Source of the DNA: Halostella salina
Lineage (GTDB): Archaea > Halobacteriota > Halobacteria > Halobacteriales > Natronoarchaeaceae
Assembly (NCBI RefSeq): GCF_003675855.1
Contig: NZ_RCIH01000012.1
Location: forward strand, 21,395-85,394
Direction: 5' to 3'
Length of the DNA: 64,000 nt
The position numbers and the translations under genes are program-made. Below the pieces are notes generated by a model. The model did not search any database. It was given only the letters and a program-made list of their open reading frames with translations, and had not been told where the DNA came from. Below, piece by piece: positions 36,779 to 46,938 of the stretch (positions within the stretch are counted from its first letter, which is position 1; the number at the start of each line of letters is the position of its first letter).

Positions 36779-39700
36779 AACTCCGGGCGTTTGCGGTGGC
36801 AATGCTGATCTGTGTCGCAGTGTTGACGCTGGGCGGTGTGATGACGCCCGCAGCAGCACAGGCCGGGAACACTGCAGTCTCTGCCAATGACGACAGCTAC
36901 ACGGTGACGGCCGGTGAGATACTGACCGTCAACGGACCCGGCGTCCTCGAAAACGATGAGTCTGCGAGTGATATATCGGTGAACCGGACAGTGAGCGGTC
37001 CGAGTAACGGCACCCTGACGCTCCACTCCAACGGCTCACTCGAATACACCCCCGATCCCGGGTACACCGGCGAGGACACGTTCACCTACGAGGCCAGCGA
37101 CGGAAACGGCTCGACCGACACCGCGACGGTGACGGTCACGGTTCGGGAGCCGGTCAACTACTCGGATCTGGCGGTGTCGAACACGACGGTCGTCACGAAC
37201 GAGTCCGTGGACGTAACGGCGACGGTCACCAACGACGCCTCCAGCTCGCAATCGTACACGGCGGAGTTCGAGCGCAACGGCACGGTCGTCGACACGAAAT
37301 CCGGAGTGCTGGCGTCCGGTCCCGGGGTCAACACGACCGTGACGTTCAGGACGAGTTTCTTGGACGCGGGCACTTACAACGTCACTATCAACGACCTCCC
37401 CGCGAAGACGATCACGGTCGAGGACCCGATCACCTACTCGGGTCTGACAGTGTCGACCCCGACCGTCGCCCCAAACGAGTCCGTCGATGTCTCGGCGACG
37501 GTCACGAACGACGCCCCCAACTCACGGTCGTTCACGGCGGAACTCGAGCGTGACGGCACGGTCGTCGACACGGAGACGGGAACGCTCGCCGCCGGCGCCG
37601 ACACGCAGGTCACCTTCTCCACGAGTTTCTCCGAAGCGGGAACCTACGACGTGACGATATCGAACCTCACGGCGACGAGCGTCGTCGTCGACGACACGCT
37701 CATCCCCGGCTGCCGGGTCGTCGACGACTCCGGCCACTACACCCTCGACGGCGACATCGCGGAGAACGCGACCGACGGTTGTATCGAGGTGACCGCCAGC
37801 GACGTGGTCATCGACGGACAGGGTCACACCCTCGACGGCGTGGACGAGACAACGGGCATCGGCGTAGCTGTCACCGGCTCCGGGCTCTCCAACGTCACGG
37901 TGCGGAACCTGACCGTGACCGGCTTCGACTCCGGCGTGAAAGTCGTGGACGCGGCCGGCGTCACGCTGCGGAACGTCACCGCAAACCTCAACGGCAACGA
38001 CGGAGTCCACCTCGACGGCGTGGACGACGCGACGATCGTCGACGCTGACCTCTCGAACAACTACAGACAGGGTATCTGGACCGAATCCGTGAGTACGTCC
38101 CTCGTCGTCCGGAGCAGCACCATCTCCTCGAACGGGGAGGGTGGGGGCGGGTACTCCGGGGTGTACGTCGGCTTCAGCAGCGCCGACGTCACTGTCGAGA
38201 ACAGCACCATCGACGCGAACCCGGGCGAGGGCATCGGCGTGTTCGATACCACGGGGGTGGCCATCCGGAACAACACGATTTCGAGCAACGGCGGCCCCGG
38301 TGTGGTGGTGACCGACGGAGCCGCCGACGCCACCGTGGCCGACAACGACCTCACCGCGAACCAGCTGGGAATTCAGGTCGGCAGCGCCATCGGCGGCGGC
38401 TTCACCAGCGCCGACGACGCCACACTCTCGAACAACACCGTCTCCGGCAGTGCGAACGAGGGTATCCAAGTCCTCGGTTCCGACGATATCACGGTCTCGG
38501 GCAACGACGTGACGAACGTCGGAACCGGGACGTCCGTGCCGCCGCCGTTCGCCATCAACGTCACGGCCTCGAACGGGGCCACCGTGGAAGCCAACACCGT
38601 CGAGAACAATCCCTTCGGTGGCATCTACCTGCTCGGCTCCGCCGACGGGAACGTCCGCGGCAACGATGTCAGCGACGGGCAGTACGGTCTCATCACCGAG
38701 GACGCCACCGACGCGACGGTCGAGGACAACACCGTCGCCGAGAACACCTACGACGGCATCGCCGTCATCGGCGGCAGCGACGCCGTCGTCGAGAGCAACA
38801 CCGCGACGGGCAACGAGTGGGGACTGTTTCTCGCAGTAACGGAGAACGTCACGGCGGTCGGAAACGACGTCTCCGGGAACGTCAACGGCACGGCCCTCGA
38901 CGCGGCGACGGACGTCACGCTGACCGACACCGAGGCGACGGGCAACACGGACTGGGCGATCTACGCCGAGAACGGTTCGACGGTCGCCGCGGCGACGAAC
39001 TACACGATCGTCGACGGCGGCTCCCTGAACTTCTCGGCGCACGACATCGGGGTCAGTCGGGACGCGTCGCCGCCCGCACTGCCCGCGTGGAAGGCGCAAT
39101 TCGGCCCGTATTTGTACGCTGACAACACCGCCGCCGACGGCTGGCTGAACCTCACCGTCGGCTACGACGGCTCGGCGCTGTCCACGGGCCAGAACGAGTC
39201 GACGATGCGGCTCTGGCGACACGACGGTAGCTGGGCCGACGATGTCGGCGGGACGAACGCAGTTGATGAATTCGACGACACCGTCACCGCCAACGTCACC
39301 GACTTCAGCACGTTCGCCCTGCTGGCCGACGAGGAGCCGGTGATGAACCTCTCGACCGACGAGTACGACTTCGGAGACCAGCACCTCGACGACTCCAACG
39401 ACACCGCCAGTGTACCCGTCACCAACGACGGCGCCGCGCCGCTGAACGTCACCGGCGTCGGCATCACGGGCGACAACGCAAGCGAGTTCGCCACACCGGC
39501 GATTATCGAAAACATCACGATTCAGCCCGGCGACACCGACGAGATCGATGTCGAGTTCGGACCATCCGCGCGCGGCACGAAGAACGCGACCCTCGTGATT
39601 GCCCACGACGCCAGCGACGAGTTCTCGAACGTCTCGGTGTCCGGCACCGGCGTCGCCCCCGACGTGAACGTGACGTCGACCACGCCGGTCGAGTTCGGAG

Positions 39701-42700
39701 ACATTCCCATCGGCGAGCTGTCCGGAACGAGGACGGTCACGATCGAGAACAACGGGACGGCCCCGCTCAACCTCATCGACGCGGAAATCCGGGGACCGGA
39801 CAGCCCCTCGTTCGACTTTTCGCCCGGCGAGCCGACGCCGTATCTCCTCCGGCCGGGGCAATCGCGCACAGCCGAGGTCGAGTTCCAGCCGCTGTCGGCA
39901 GGCGACAAGACCGCCTACCTCGACGTCACCACCAACTCCACCGAGCACCCCCAGGTCAACGTCACGCTGGCCGGGACGGGCGTCGACACGACGCCGCCGA
40001 CGCTCTCTGACGTGACTATCGCCGACGACGACGGCGACGGCTACGTCAACGGCACCGATAGCCTGTCGATTCAGGCGGACGCGTCGGACGCCGAAACAGG
40101 CATCGCCGCGGTCGCGGTGAACGCGTCGTCGCTCGGGGCCGGGAACTTCAGCTTCGACGGGGACGAGTTACCAATCGACATCTCCCCTTCGGTCGACTCG
40201 GCGGAGGCAGATGGGGAGGGACCACACGCGGTCACGGTGACCGCGACCGACGAGGCCGGCAACCCGGTCTCCGAGAACGCTACCATCTCCCTCGACACGA
40301 CGCCCCCGACGGCGACCATCACGAAACCGACTGAGGGCACGGTGCTGAACGACTCCGATCCGCGCATGGAAGGGACCACGACGGACGAGATCTCCGGCGT
40401 GGGTGCCACGAACCTCGATATTCACTACGGGGACGCCTGGGAGGGCACCGGAATCGTCAACGAGAGCACCGGCCACTGGGAAGCCGTGCCCATCGTCGGC
40501 GGCCTCGCCGACGGTGAGTACACGCTCACAGCGCAGCCAGTCGACAACGCCAGCAACGTCGGTTCGGTCGAGACGGTGAACGTCACCGTCGACACGACGC
40601 CGCCGACGATCTCGGACGCGATGCTCACCACGGACGCGGGTGGTGCGTATCTCACCGACGGCGACCAGGTGACGGTATCGGCCACTGTCACCGACGCGAC
40701 GACGAACGTCGAGAGCGTGACGGCAAACGCCTCGGCGTTCGGGGCGGGGACAATCGATCTCACCGACGGTGACGGGAACGGCAACTACACGGCGACGTTC
40801 ACCGTCGATGGGGCGGCAGCCGAGAGCGAGAGTTACGCCCTGTTCGTGAACGCCACGGACACCGCCGGCAATGAGAACGCCTCGACGACTAACACCCTCG
40901 CCCTCGACGTGGACGCACCCACTATCGAGGCTGCGACGCTGACCGATGCCACCGACGGCAACGGTGTGGTGAACGCCAGCGACCAGATCACTGTCGAGGC
41001 GATCGTCACCGATCCGGAGAGCGGCGTGGCGAACGTGACGGCGGATGCCTCGGCCTTCGGCGCGGGGACGGTCGAACTGACCGACGGGAACGACGACGAC
41101 ACCTACGACGCCACGGTCGCGGTGGACGAGGGTGCGGCCGACCCCGACGGTAACTACTCGGTTTCGGTGACAGCCGTCGACGGTGTGGACCTCTCGAACG
41201 AGACGGCGACGAACGCGCTCGTCCTCGACACGACCGACCCGACGCTCACCGTCACGCATCCGGACGAAGGAGCGGTGCTGAACGACTCCGACCCGCGGAT
41301 GGAAGGGGACGTTACGGACGCACTCTCCGGTGCGGTGACCGTCGATGTTTACTATGGATCCGCGTGGGAGCGCGAGGCGGTCATCAACCACAGCACCGGT
41401 CACTGGGAGACTCCACCCATGGTTGGGGGCCTCAACGACGGCGAGTACACGCTTACGGCCCAGCCAACCGACAACGCAGGCAACGTCGGTCGGAACGAGA
41501 CGATCAACGTCACCGTCGACACGACGCAGCCGACGGTTTCGGACGCGACGGTCACGACTGACGCTGGCGGCGCGTACATCACCGGCGGTGACGAGGTCAC
41601 CGTCTCCGCGAACGTCACCGACGCGACGACGAACGTCGAGAGCGTGACGACGAACGCTTCGGCCTTCGGCGCAGGGACGGTCGACCTGACCCACTGGAAC
41701 GGTGACAGCTACACGGCGACGTTCACCGTGGACGCCTCGGCCGCCGAAAACGGAACCCATTCGCTCGACGTGACCGCGACCGACGAGGCCGGCAACGGAA
41801 ACGCCAGTACGACCAACAGCCTGTCCGTCGACACCAGTGCGCCAACCGTCGAGAACGCCACCCTGACCGACGCCAAGAACGGCGACGGTGCGGTGAACGC
41901 CACCGACGAAGTGGGTATCGAGGTGACCGTCACCGATGCCGACAGCGGCGTGGAGAACGTGACGGCGGACGTGTCGGCCTTCGGTGCGGGAACGGTCACC
42001 CTCACCGACGGCAACGGTGACGACACGTACGGAGCCACGGTCAGTGTAGACGGAAGCGTGGCGGCCGTGGACGGCAACCACTCCGTGACGGTGACGGCCG
42101 AGGACAAGGTGGACCTCTCGAACGAGACGGCGACGAACGTGCTCGCTCTCGACACGACCGGCCCGACGGTGACTATCACGACCCCGACGGACGGGGCCGT
42201 GCTGAACACGTCCACGCTCGCACAGCGAGCGACTGCGGACGACGCGACGTCGGGCGTGGCCCTCGTGGAGTTCGACTGGGGCGACGGCTGGACGGATGGC
42301 CACCAGGTTGGGGATCACTGGGAGTATCCGACGCCGGAGACCCCAACTCCGGTGGTTCTGCCGGACGGTTCCCACACCGTCACGGCGCGAGCGACCGACG
42401 AGGCCGGAAACGTCGGTCCGGCCGAGACTGTGAACGTCACCGTCGATACGACCGATCCCGTGGTCGAGGATACTGCGCTCGGCCGCGAGGACGGGCTCTC
42501 CCCGGACGCGACCGTCGACGTGTCGGTCAACGCTTCCGATCCGACCACCGCAATCGAGGCGGTCACGGTCGACGGTGACGCACTCACCCGGGACGGTACC
42601 TGGTGGAACGGCACCGTCCGGGCCAGTCAGTGGCTCGGCACCTACTCGGCGAACGTGACAGTCACCGACGAGGCGGGCAACGCCGTCGGGCGGGCGCTGA

Positions 42701-44031
42701 ACTACACCGTCGGAACCGAACACCCCCTCGAGGAGCGGGACAGTGAGACGGTTCACGCCGAACCGAACGACGGCAGCGTTCAGGAGGTTGCCATCACGCT
42801 CGACGGGGAGTCGTCCGACGCCGTCGACAACGAGACGGTGCTGGTCGGAACACCCGAATCGAATCCGGTTGCGGACGCTCCCGGGGGAGACGGAACGACC
42901 CCTCTCCAGTTCTTCCAGGCTAACACCACCATCGATAACGCGAATATCGAGGAGGGCGTCCTGAACGTGAGCGTTTCACGCGACCGCATCGACCGCCGGT
43001 ACATCGTCCCGGAGAACCTGTCGTTCTGGGTGTACGACACCGATGCGGGAACGTGGATGAACGAGAGCGTCACGGGGGAGTTCGTCGCCGAGAACGGCAG
43101 CCACCGATTCTACGAGGTGACCGTCCCGCACTTCTCGACGTTCGCGATCTCCGGCGAGATGGAATCGACAGCACCAACTGTCACCCTTCGGTCGCCTGGT
43201 GACGGGGCGACGGTCGACTCCTCGTCCGTGACTATCACTGCCGATTACAGCGACGACTACGCAGGTATCGACACCGGGAACGTCACCATGCAGGTCGACG
43301 GAGACACGGTCACCGACGCGGCGACGGTTACCCCGACCGAGATAACGTACGACACGACCGGGCTGGACGAGGGGCAACACGTCGTCACGCTCATCGTCCC
43401 CGACTCCGCCGGCAATACGAACACCGAGGAGTGGTCGTTCACCGTCGAGACATCGACCAACATACCGGCCGACACGCCGTCCGACGGAGGCGTTGTCGAT
43501 AACAGCGATAGCGACGGTGACGGCTCCGACGATACCGGGGGCGATGCTGACGACAGCGACGACGGTCCCACCGTGACGCTTCGGGATGTGAACGTCTCCC
43601 GGACGACAGTCGAAACGGGGGAGACCGTCACTGTGAACGCCACGCTCGCTACGGACGGTACCCGGACCACCAACGACACCATAGCCCTCCGTGTCAACGG
43701 CGTTCCCGTTCGGAACGAAACGCTCAGTGTACCGGCCGAGGGGACCCGGACCGTCACGCTGACCCATTCCTTCGACGACCCCGGTGAGTACGCCCTCGCC
43801 ATCGGCAACGAGTCGGTCGGCCCGGTCACCGTCGAAGCGGACCGAACCACGACGACTGAACCCACAGACCGATCCGATGAGACCACGGACACAGCGGACG
43901 ACGAGACGAACACTGATTCCGGGATGTCCCCAACCGAGCGGACCACCGGCAGGAGCACCCCCGGATTCGGTGTCATCGTCGCGTTGCTTTCGCTGCTGGC
44001 GGCTGCACTCCTCGCGCTCCGACGGCACTGA
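36775..44031 (+). CDS. Giant PGF-CTERM surface protein (module 1)
   Basis: The ~2418-aa exported protein starts with a signal peptide (VKLRAFAVAMLICVAVLTLG... AAAQA). Order: cadherin-like VCBS/Ig repeat (about 35-120), two CARDB-like repeats (about 125-310), right-handed beta-helix with NosD-like repeats (about 310-740), choice-of-anchor D pair (about 856-1075), a long run of bacterial Ig-like repeats (about 1075-1980; includes near-copies), PGF-pre-PGF region (about 1982-2130), an Ig repeat, a CARDB repeat, a Thr/Asp linker and the C-terminal STPGFGVIVALLSLLAAALL then RRH. That tail is the PGF-CTERM signal for archaeosortase A anchoring. It follows the kinase and the small frame at 36419. 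Minus-strand frames of 808 and 862 codons across it are compositional shadows. Start may be GTG 36766 instead. Confidence 0.92.
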   Translation: MKLRAFAVAMLICVAVLTLGGVMTPAAAQAGNTAVSANDDSYTVTAGEILTVNGPGVLENDESASDISVNRTVSGPSNGTLTLHSNGSLEYTPDPGYTGEDTFTYEASDGNGSTDTATVTVTVREPVNYSDLAVSNTTVVTNESVDVTATVTNDASSSQSYTAEFERNGTVVDTKSGVLASGPGVNTTVTFRTSFLDAGTYNVTINDLPAKTITVEDPITYSGLTVSTPTVAPNESVDVSATVTNDAPNSRSFTAELERDGTVVDTETGTLAAGADTQVTFSTSFSEAGTYDVTISNLTATSVVVDDTLIPGCRVVDDSGHYTLDGDIAENATDGCIEVTASDVVIDGQGHTLDGVDETTGIGVAVTGSGLSNVTVRNLTVTGFDSGVKVVDAAGVTLRNVTANLNGNDGVHLDGVDDATIVDADLSNNYRQGIWTESVSTSLVVRSSTISSNGEGGGGYSGVYVGFSSADVTVENSTIDANPGEGIGVFDTTGVAIRNNTISSNGGPGVVVTDGAADATVADNDLTANQLGIQVGSAIGGGFTSADDATLSNNTVSGSANEGIQVLGSDDITVSGNDVTNVGTGTSVPPPFAINVTASNGATVEANTVENNPFGGIYLLGSADGNVRGNDVSDGQYGLITEDATDATVEDNTVAENTYDGIAVIGGSDAVVESNTATGNEWGLFLAVTENVTAVGNDVSGNVNGTALDAATDVTLTDTEATGNTDWAIYAENGSTVAAATNYTIVDGGSLNFSAHDIGVSRDASPPALPAWKAQFGPYLYADNTAADGWLNLTVGYDGSALSTGQNESTMRLWRHDGSWADDVGGTNAVDEFDDTVTANVTDFSTFALLADEEPVMNLSTDEYDFGDQHLDDSNDTASVPVTNDGAAPLNVTGVGITGDNASEFATPAIIENITIQPGDTDEIDVEFGPSARGTKNATLVIAHDASDEFSNVSVSGTGVAPDVNVTSTTPVEFGDIPIGELSGTRTVTIENNGTAPLNLIDAEIRGPDSPSFDFSPGEPTPYLLRPGQSRTAEVEFQPLSAGDKTAYLDVTTNSTEHPQVNVTLAGTGVDTTPPTLSDVTIADDDGDGYVNGTDSLSIQADASDAETGIAAVAVNASSLGAGNFSFDGDELPIDISPSVDSAEADGEGPHAVTVTATDEAGNPVSENATISLDTTPPTATITKPTEGTVLNDSDPRMEGTTTDEISGVGATNLDIHYGDAWEGTGIVNESTGHWEAVPIVGGLADGEYTLTAQPVDNASNVGSVETVNVTVDTTPPTISDAMLTTDAGGAYLTDGDQVTVSATVTDATTNVESVTANASAFGAGTIDLTDGDGNGNYTATFTVDGAAAESESYALFVNATDTAGNENASTTNTLALDVDAPTIEAATLTDATDGNGVVNASDQITVEAIVTDPESGVANVTADASAFGAGTVELTDGNDDDTYDATVAVDEGAADPDGNYSVSVTAVDGVDLSNETATNALVLDTTDPTLTVTHPDEGAVLNDSDPRMEGDVTDALSGAVTVDVYYGSAWEREAVINHSTGHWETPPMVGGLNDGEYTLTAQPTDNAGNVGRNETINVTVDTTQPTVSDATVTTDAGGAYITGGDEVTVSANVTDATTNVESVTTNASAFGAGTVDLTHWNGDSYTATFTVDASAAENGTHSLDVTATDEAGNGNASTTNSLSVDTSAPTVENATLTDAKNGDGAVNATDEVGIEVTVTDADSGVENVTADVSAFGAGTVTLTDGNGDDTYGATVSVDGSVAAVDGNHSVTVTAEDKVDLSNETATNVLALDTTGPTVTITTPTDGAVLNTSTLAQRATADDATSGVALVEFDWGDGWTDGHQVGDHWEYPTPETPTPVVLPDGSHTVTARATDEAGNVGPAETVNVTVDTTDPVVEDTALGREDGLSPDATVDVSVNASDPTTAIEAVTVDGDALTRDGTWWNGTVRASQWLGTYSANVTVTDEAGNAVGRALNYTVGTEHPLEERDSETVHAEPNDGSVQEVAITLDGESSDAVDNETVLVGTPESNPVADAPGGDGTTPLQFFQANTTIDNANIEEGVLNVSVSRDRIDRRYIVPENLSFWVYDTDAGTWMNESVTGEFVAENGSHRFYEVTVPHFSTFAISGEMESTAPTVTLRSPGDGATVDSSSVTITADYSDDYAGIDTGNVTMQVDGDTVTDAATVTPTEITYDTTGLDEGQHVVTLIVPDSAGNTNTEEWSFTVETSTNIPADTPSDGGVVDNSDSDGDGSDDTGGDADDSDDGPTVTLRDVNVSRTTVETGETVTVNATLATDGTRTTNDTIALRVNGVPVRNETLSVPAEGTRTVTLTHSFDDPGEYALAIGNESVGPVTVEADRTTTTEPTDRSDETTDTADDETNTDSGMSPTERTTGRSTPGFGVIVALLSLLAAALLALRRH
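40291..42470 (+). repeat. Tandem ~930-bp segments inside giant gene 1
   Basis: Three units start at about 40291, 41224 and 42148, 933 and 924 bp apart; the third is partial. Each opens with LDTTxPTxTIT and VLNDSDPRMEG-type Ig motifs and holds three Ig-like domains in the same order (SGVxNVTADASAFGAGTVEL and similar). The units are similar at protein level and partly at DNA level. Confidence 0.7.
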
Positions 44032-44201
44032 TCGAATCTGTCATCGTCGCAGACGATGATCTATATGCTGGGGATCTGCTCCCTGAGATTCAAACTAGGT
44101 AGCAAGGCAAATTCCCCGCCCCACCGTGGGCGGGGAGGAAGCCGACGCCCGCTGCCACAAGCCCACCGACTACTGAGTACCTTTACTATCTATCGAAACT
44201 C

Positions 44202-44385
44202 GTGGCGGACAGCTACCTAAGGCGCACCGCAATTATCCCCCCCATCCTCACCCGCGATCAGAAGCAACTGCTCGATGCCACCATCAACGAGTGGCAAACT
44301 GCCTGCTACACCAGCAGCCAGATCGGATGAGAACACGGTGAAACGCGGAAAACGTACCTCCAAGACCTCGCCTACGACGAGGCGT
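44202..44385 (+). pseudogene. TnpB N-terminal remnant with a stop
   Basis: From GTG 44202 the frame reads VADSYLRRTAIIPPILTRDQ, then LLDATINEWQTACYTSSQIG, then TGA where relatives have Trp, then EHGETRKTYLQDLAYDE and a break. This is the N-terminus of a haloarchaeal TnpB. Upstream (44113-44137) lies CCCCGCCC...GGGCGGGG, a left-end hairpin of the IS605 type. The rest of the element is lost. Confidence 0.75.
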
Positions 44386-44555
44386 GACGAACTGGAGAGT
44401 CAACTCACGGAACTGAAGGAGCAACAGGAAGCGTTGGCTGCGGAGTACGACGTCAGTTCTCTCGATGAGTTCAGAGAACGACTCGCGGACGAGGAGTTCT
44501 CGGCTGGGCTGTCGCTTTTCTGGGCGACTGCAGCCATTGGATCATTAACATCATC
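44386..44555 (+). pseudogene. Coiled-coil coding fragment
   Basis: Right after the TnpB remnant a frame reads DELESQLTELKEQQEALAAE, then YDVSSLDEFRERLADEEFSA and LFWATAAIGS. The coiled-coil start and acidic composition look coding, but start and end are absent. It probably marks a second gene lost in this IS-rich region. Confidence 0.4.
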
Positions 44556-44587
44556 CGGAAGAATTTCGTCGACGATTTCGTCGGCAT

Positions 44588-45178
44588 TCAAAGAAGGCTC
44601 ATCATCGGTTGGCATATACTGTAATTGCAGATATCAAGGGACAAAACGATCCCGGCGAGAAGAGCGAGAATGCCGAGAATAAAGCTATAGATTGCCCATT
44701 GACTGAACTTCGCCCGTTCGGTGATGACTTGGTCAGCCTCCTCGATCCATTTAGCCTATCCACGATATGTGACCTGAAGGTGATACTGGGTCTCGGAGAA
44801 ATTATTCTCGATAGTATCCTCTGCAAGGGACTTTTGTGGGCCTGTTTTGACGGGCTTATTCCGGAATGCTATACCGGCGAGGAGTATCGAACAAACGAAA
44901 GCAGATACCGATATCAGTGACCCCCTATTCAGGTATTCAGAAAGTGTGATTTGTGATGCGACAGAAGCGAGTATAGTGAGAACAAGCCCATTCAGCTGAA
45001 TGATGCGGGTGGCCTTAGTCGATAGTTCACCAACGTTTGTAAGCGATTCTTGGTGTGTACGCTGGAGATCATCTCGAAGTAATTTGAGTGTTTCTGGATT
45101 CAAATCAGGGGTATCTGAGCCAGTCTCTGAATCAGAATCTGCAGTTGCGTTTTTCGAATCCGTTTTCTCAGTCGTCAT
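44588..45178 (-). pseudogene. Membrane gene interrupted by an in-frame TAG
   Basis: From ATG 45178 (MTTEKTDSKNATADSD) the frame runs 140 codons with a helical start (LKLLRDDLQRTHQESLTNVG) and two membrane helices (IIQLNGLVLTILASVAS and LISVSAFVCSILLAGIAF). A TAG at 44756-44758 follows YRG. The same frame then continues AKWIEEADQVITERAKFSQW and a third membrane helix (AIYSFILGILALLAGIVLSL) to TGA 44588-44590. The parts fit one 2+1-helix protein of ~195 aa, a layout like small membrane effectors such as SLATT-type proteins, but I cannot assign the family. It is most likely a recent pseudogene. Confidence 0.6.
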
Positions 45179-45231
45179 AGGGGAAAATTTAAACGGAAGG
45201 TAATCAATATCGGCGGATATGAAGAGCTCCC

Positions 45232-46480
45232 TCACCCGTCAGTAGATAGCTCAGCTTGCGAATCAATCTCGTTGAGTGCCTCTGTAGCGACATCACCTAA
45301 TTCACCCGCCTCAATATGCGAATATCGTTCACGAACCATTTCCTCAGAGTTGTCGAGATATCGAGCTGCGACCGTGTACCCGAAGGCCCGGACGAGGACC
45401 TCACCCATCCCACGTCGACCTCCGTGGGGGCGAGATAGTCGTGCTTCGGATGGGCGATGTCGATATCCGCTTCCTCTGAAAGTCGCTGGAGGATCGACCG
45501 GGCACCATCGGTCGTGATCGACGGGGGTCGCACATCCTCGTCAAGCGCCAACAGAAGGTCACGAGCGTACTCGTTACGCCGCTTGTCGATTACATCCGGC
45601 TGATCGCCTCGCTCGCTCAGCTCGTCTTGTACGAGCGTCGCCAGCGTCCGTTGGTCGAACGTCGGAAACACCGGCCAGCGCTCCGTCGGTGGGTCCAGCA
45701 GCTGGCGGTAGCTCCGCAGCGGCGAAATCACCGGGTCAGGGTGGCTCGCTGCGTCCCATTGCTGTTTCTTTCGGTAGACGTCCATACTCCCGTCATCGAG
45801 CGAGAGGTCCTCCCAGCGGACGCCGCGCCGGCGCGGATCGTTTGGATCCCGGAGGAGTTCCCCAACGCGGACAGCTGTGTACGCGAGGACGAACACCAGA
45901 GCTCGGTCACGAGCCGCCTTCAGCGCCGCGTAGCGCGCTCGCTGCTTCTCGAGGGGGGCAGTCTCCTCTGGAAGTGTCGTGTACGCCTCGACGGCGTCGC
46001 GTGCACGTTCGTCGACGTGGCGGGTGAGGGCGTGGCGCTGTTCTGACGTCCAGGCCTGCTGGTCGCCGGGCTTGCGGCCGTCGTCTTCCGGCAGCGGCGC
46101 CATCGCACTCGCCCGCTGGGCGTAGTGCGCCTCTAGATACCCCTCGTTGACACACCACACGCACCACGCAGAGATATAGCGGTCATAGGTTTGTACCGTG
46201 TTCTGCTTGAGTCCCCGACTCCACTGAGATGTCGGGCGTACTCCCGGAACACGCGTTCGTCGAGGTCGTCGAAAGTCGGCTCCCGGTCGACGTCGTCAGG
46301 GACGATGCCGGTCCAGTCGTCGCCCTGGTCGCCGGCGGCCCACTCAGCGAATCGCTCCAGCTCGCGCGCAGCGTTGCGTCGATAGTTCCCGCTGTCGCCA
46401 CCGCGGCCTTTCCCCTTGTCCTGGAGGTAGCGCTCGAAGGAACTCGCGAGAGACTGATCGGTGCGTTCTCGGGGTGTCAT
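45232..46480 (-). pseudogene. Tyrosine recombinase/integrase with two frameshifts
   Basis: The N-terminal core-binding part starts at ATG 46480 (MTPRERTDQSLASSFERYLQ) and breaks near 46215-46235 after EYARHLSG. The second frame (NTVQTYDRYISAWC on) contains the first catalytic Arg in YTAVRVGELLRDP and breaks at five G near 45425-45430. The third frame reads HGGRRGMGEVLVRAFGYTVA then ERYSHIEAGE with the catalytic Tyr, ending at TGA 45232-45234. All residues of an active XerC/phage-type integrase are present across the three frames, so inactivation is recent or due to sequencing. Its start overlaps the stop of the gene at 46477 (ATGA). Confidence 0.75.
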
Positions 46481-46935
46481 AATTCTTCGTTCTCGTACTG
46501 GTAGGTCGGACGAACGTCCTTGAGGAGCTCTTCGACGATTTCCCAGAGAATCAGGGAGGGAGTCTCGTGTTCGAATGTGATCCCCCAGCGGTCCTCTGTA
46601 TCGGCGACTGAGTACTGGAAATGCGTCCGTCCCAGATCGGGATGGTCTCCGTCCTGGTGCCAGCCGGCGTGAAAGCCCGTGTTCGGGTCGGTGTAATTGA
46701 TGCGGAACCAATCGTGTGGGTCCTGTCGATACCACTTGACGGACAGTTCCGGCGAATCAGGGCCTGTCGGGGGATCCAGGCGGGCCGGATCGAAGATCGC
46801 CCGCAACTGCTTGGCCTCGATATCGTCAGGAGCGTACTCGACTGCCGAAATCTGTGGCACTCGGTCAAGGACGTCTCGCTTCAGTTGGGCGTAGAGGTTC
46901 GCGTTCGGATCACCACCTGGATGTGGGACCGACAT
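46477..46935 (-). CDS. Accessory protein of an integrative element, unknown
   Basis: The 152-aa acidic protein (MSVPHPGGDPNANLYAQLKR) has segments YRQDPHDWFRINYTDPNTGF and HAGWHQDGDHPDLGRTHFQY, suggesting a small beta-rich soluble fold. It sits between a winged-helix gene 3 bp upstream and the integrase gene with a 4-bp overlap. The gene pair with an integrase is common on haloarchaeal integrative elements. Function unknown. Confidence 0.7.
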   Translation of the reverse strand: MSVPHPGGDPNANLYAQLKRDVLDRVPQISAVEYAPDDIEAKQLRAIFDPARLDPPTGPDSPELSVKWYRQDPHDWFRINYTDPNTGFHAGWHQDGDHPDLGRTHFQYSVADTEDRWGITFEHETPSLILWEIVEELLKDVRPTYQYENEEL

Positions 46936-46938
46936 CCG

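Noticed and set aside
37522..42756. Minus-strand frames of 808 and 862 codons in giant gene 1
   Set aside because: Antisense shadows of a GC-rich repetitive gene; no domains, no signal peptide, Arg/Gly/Val-rich.
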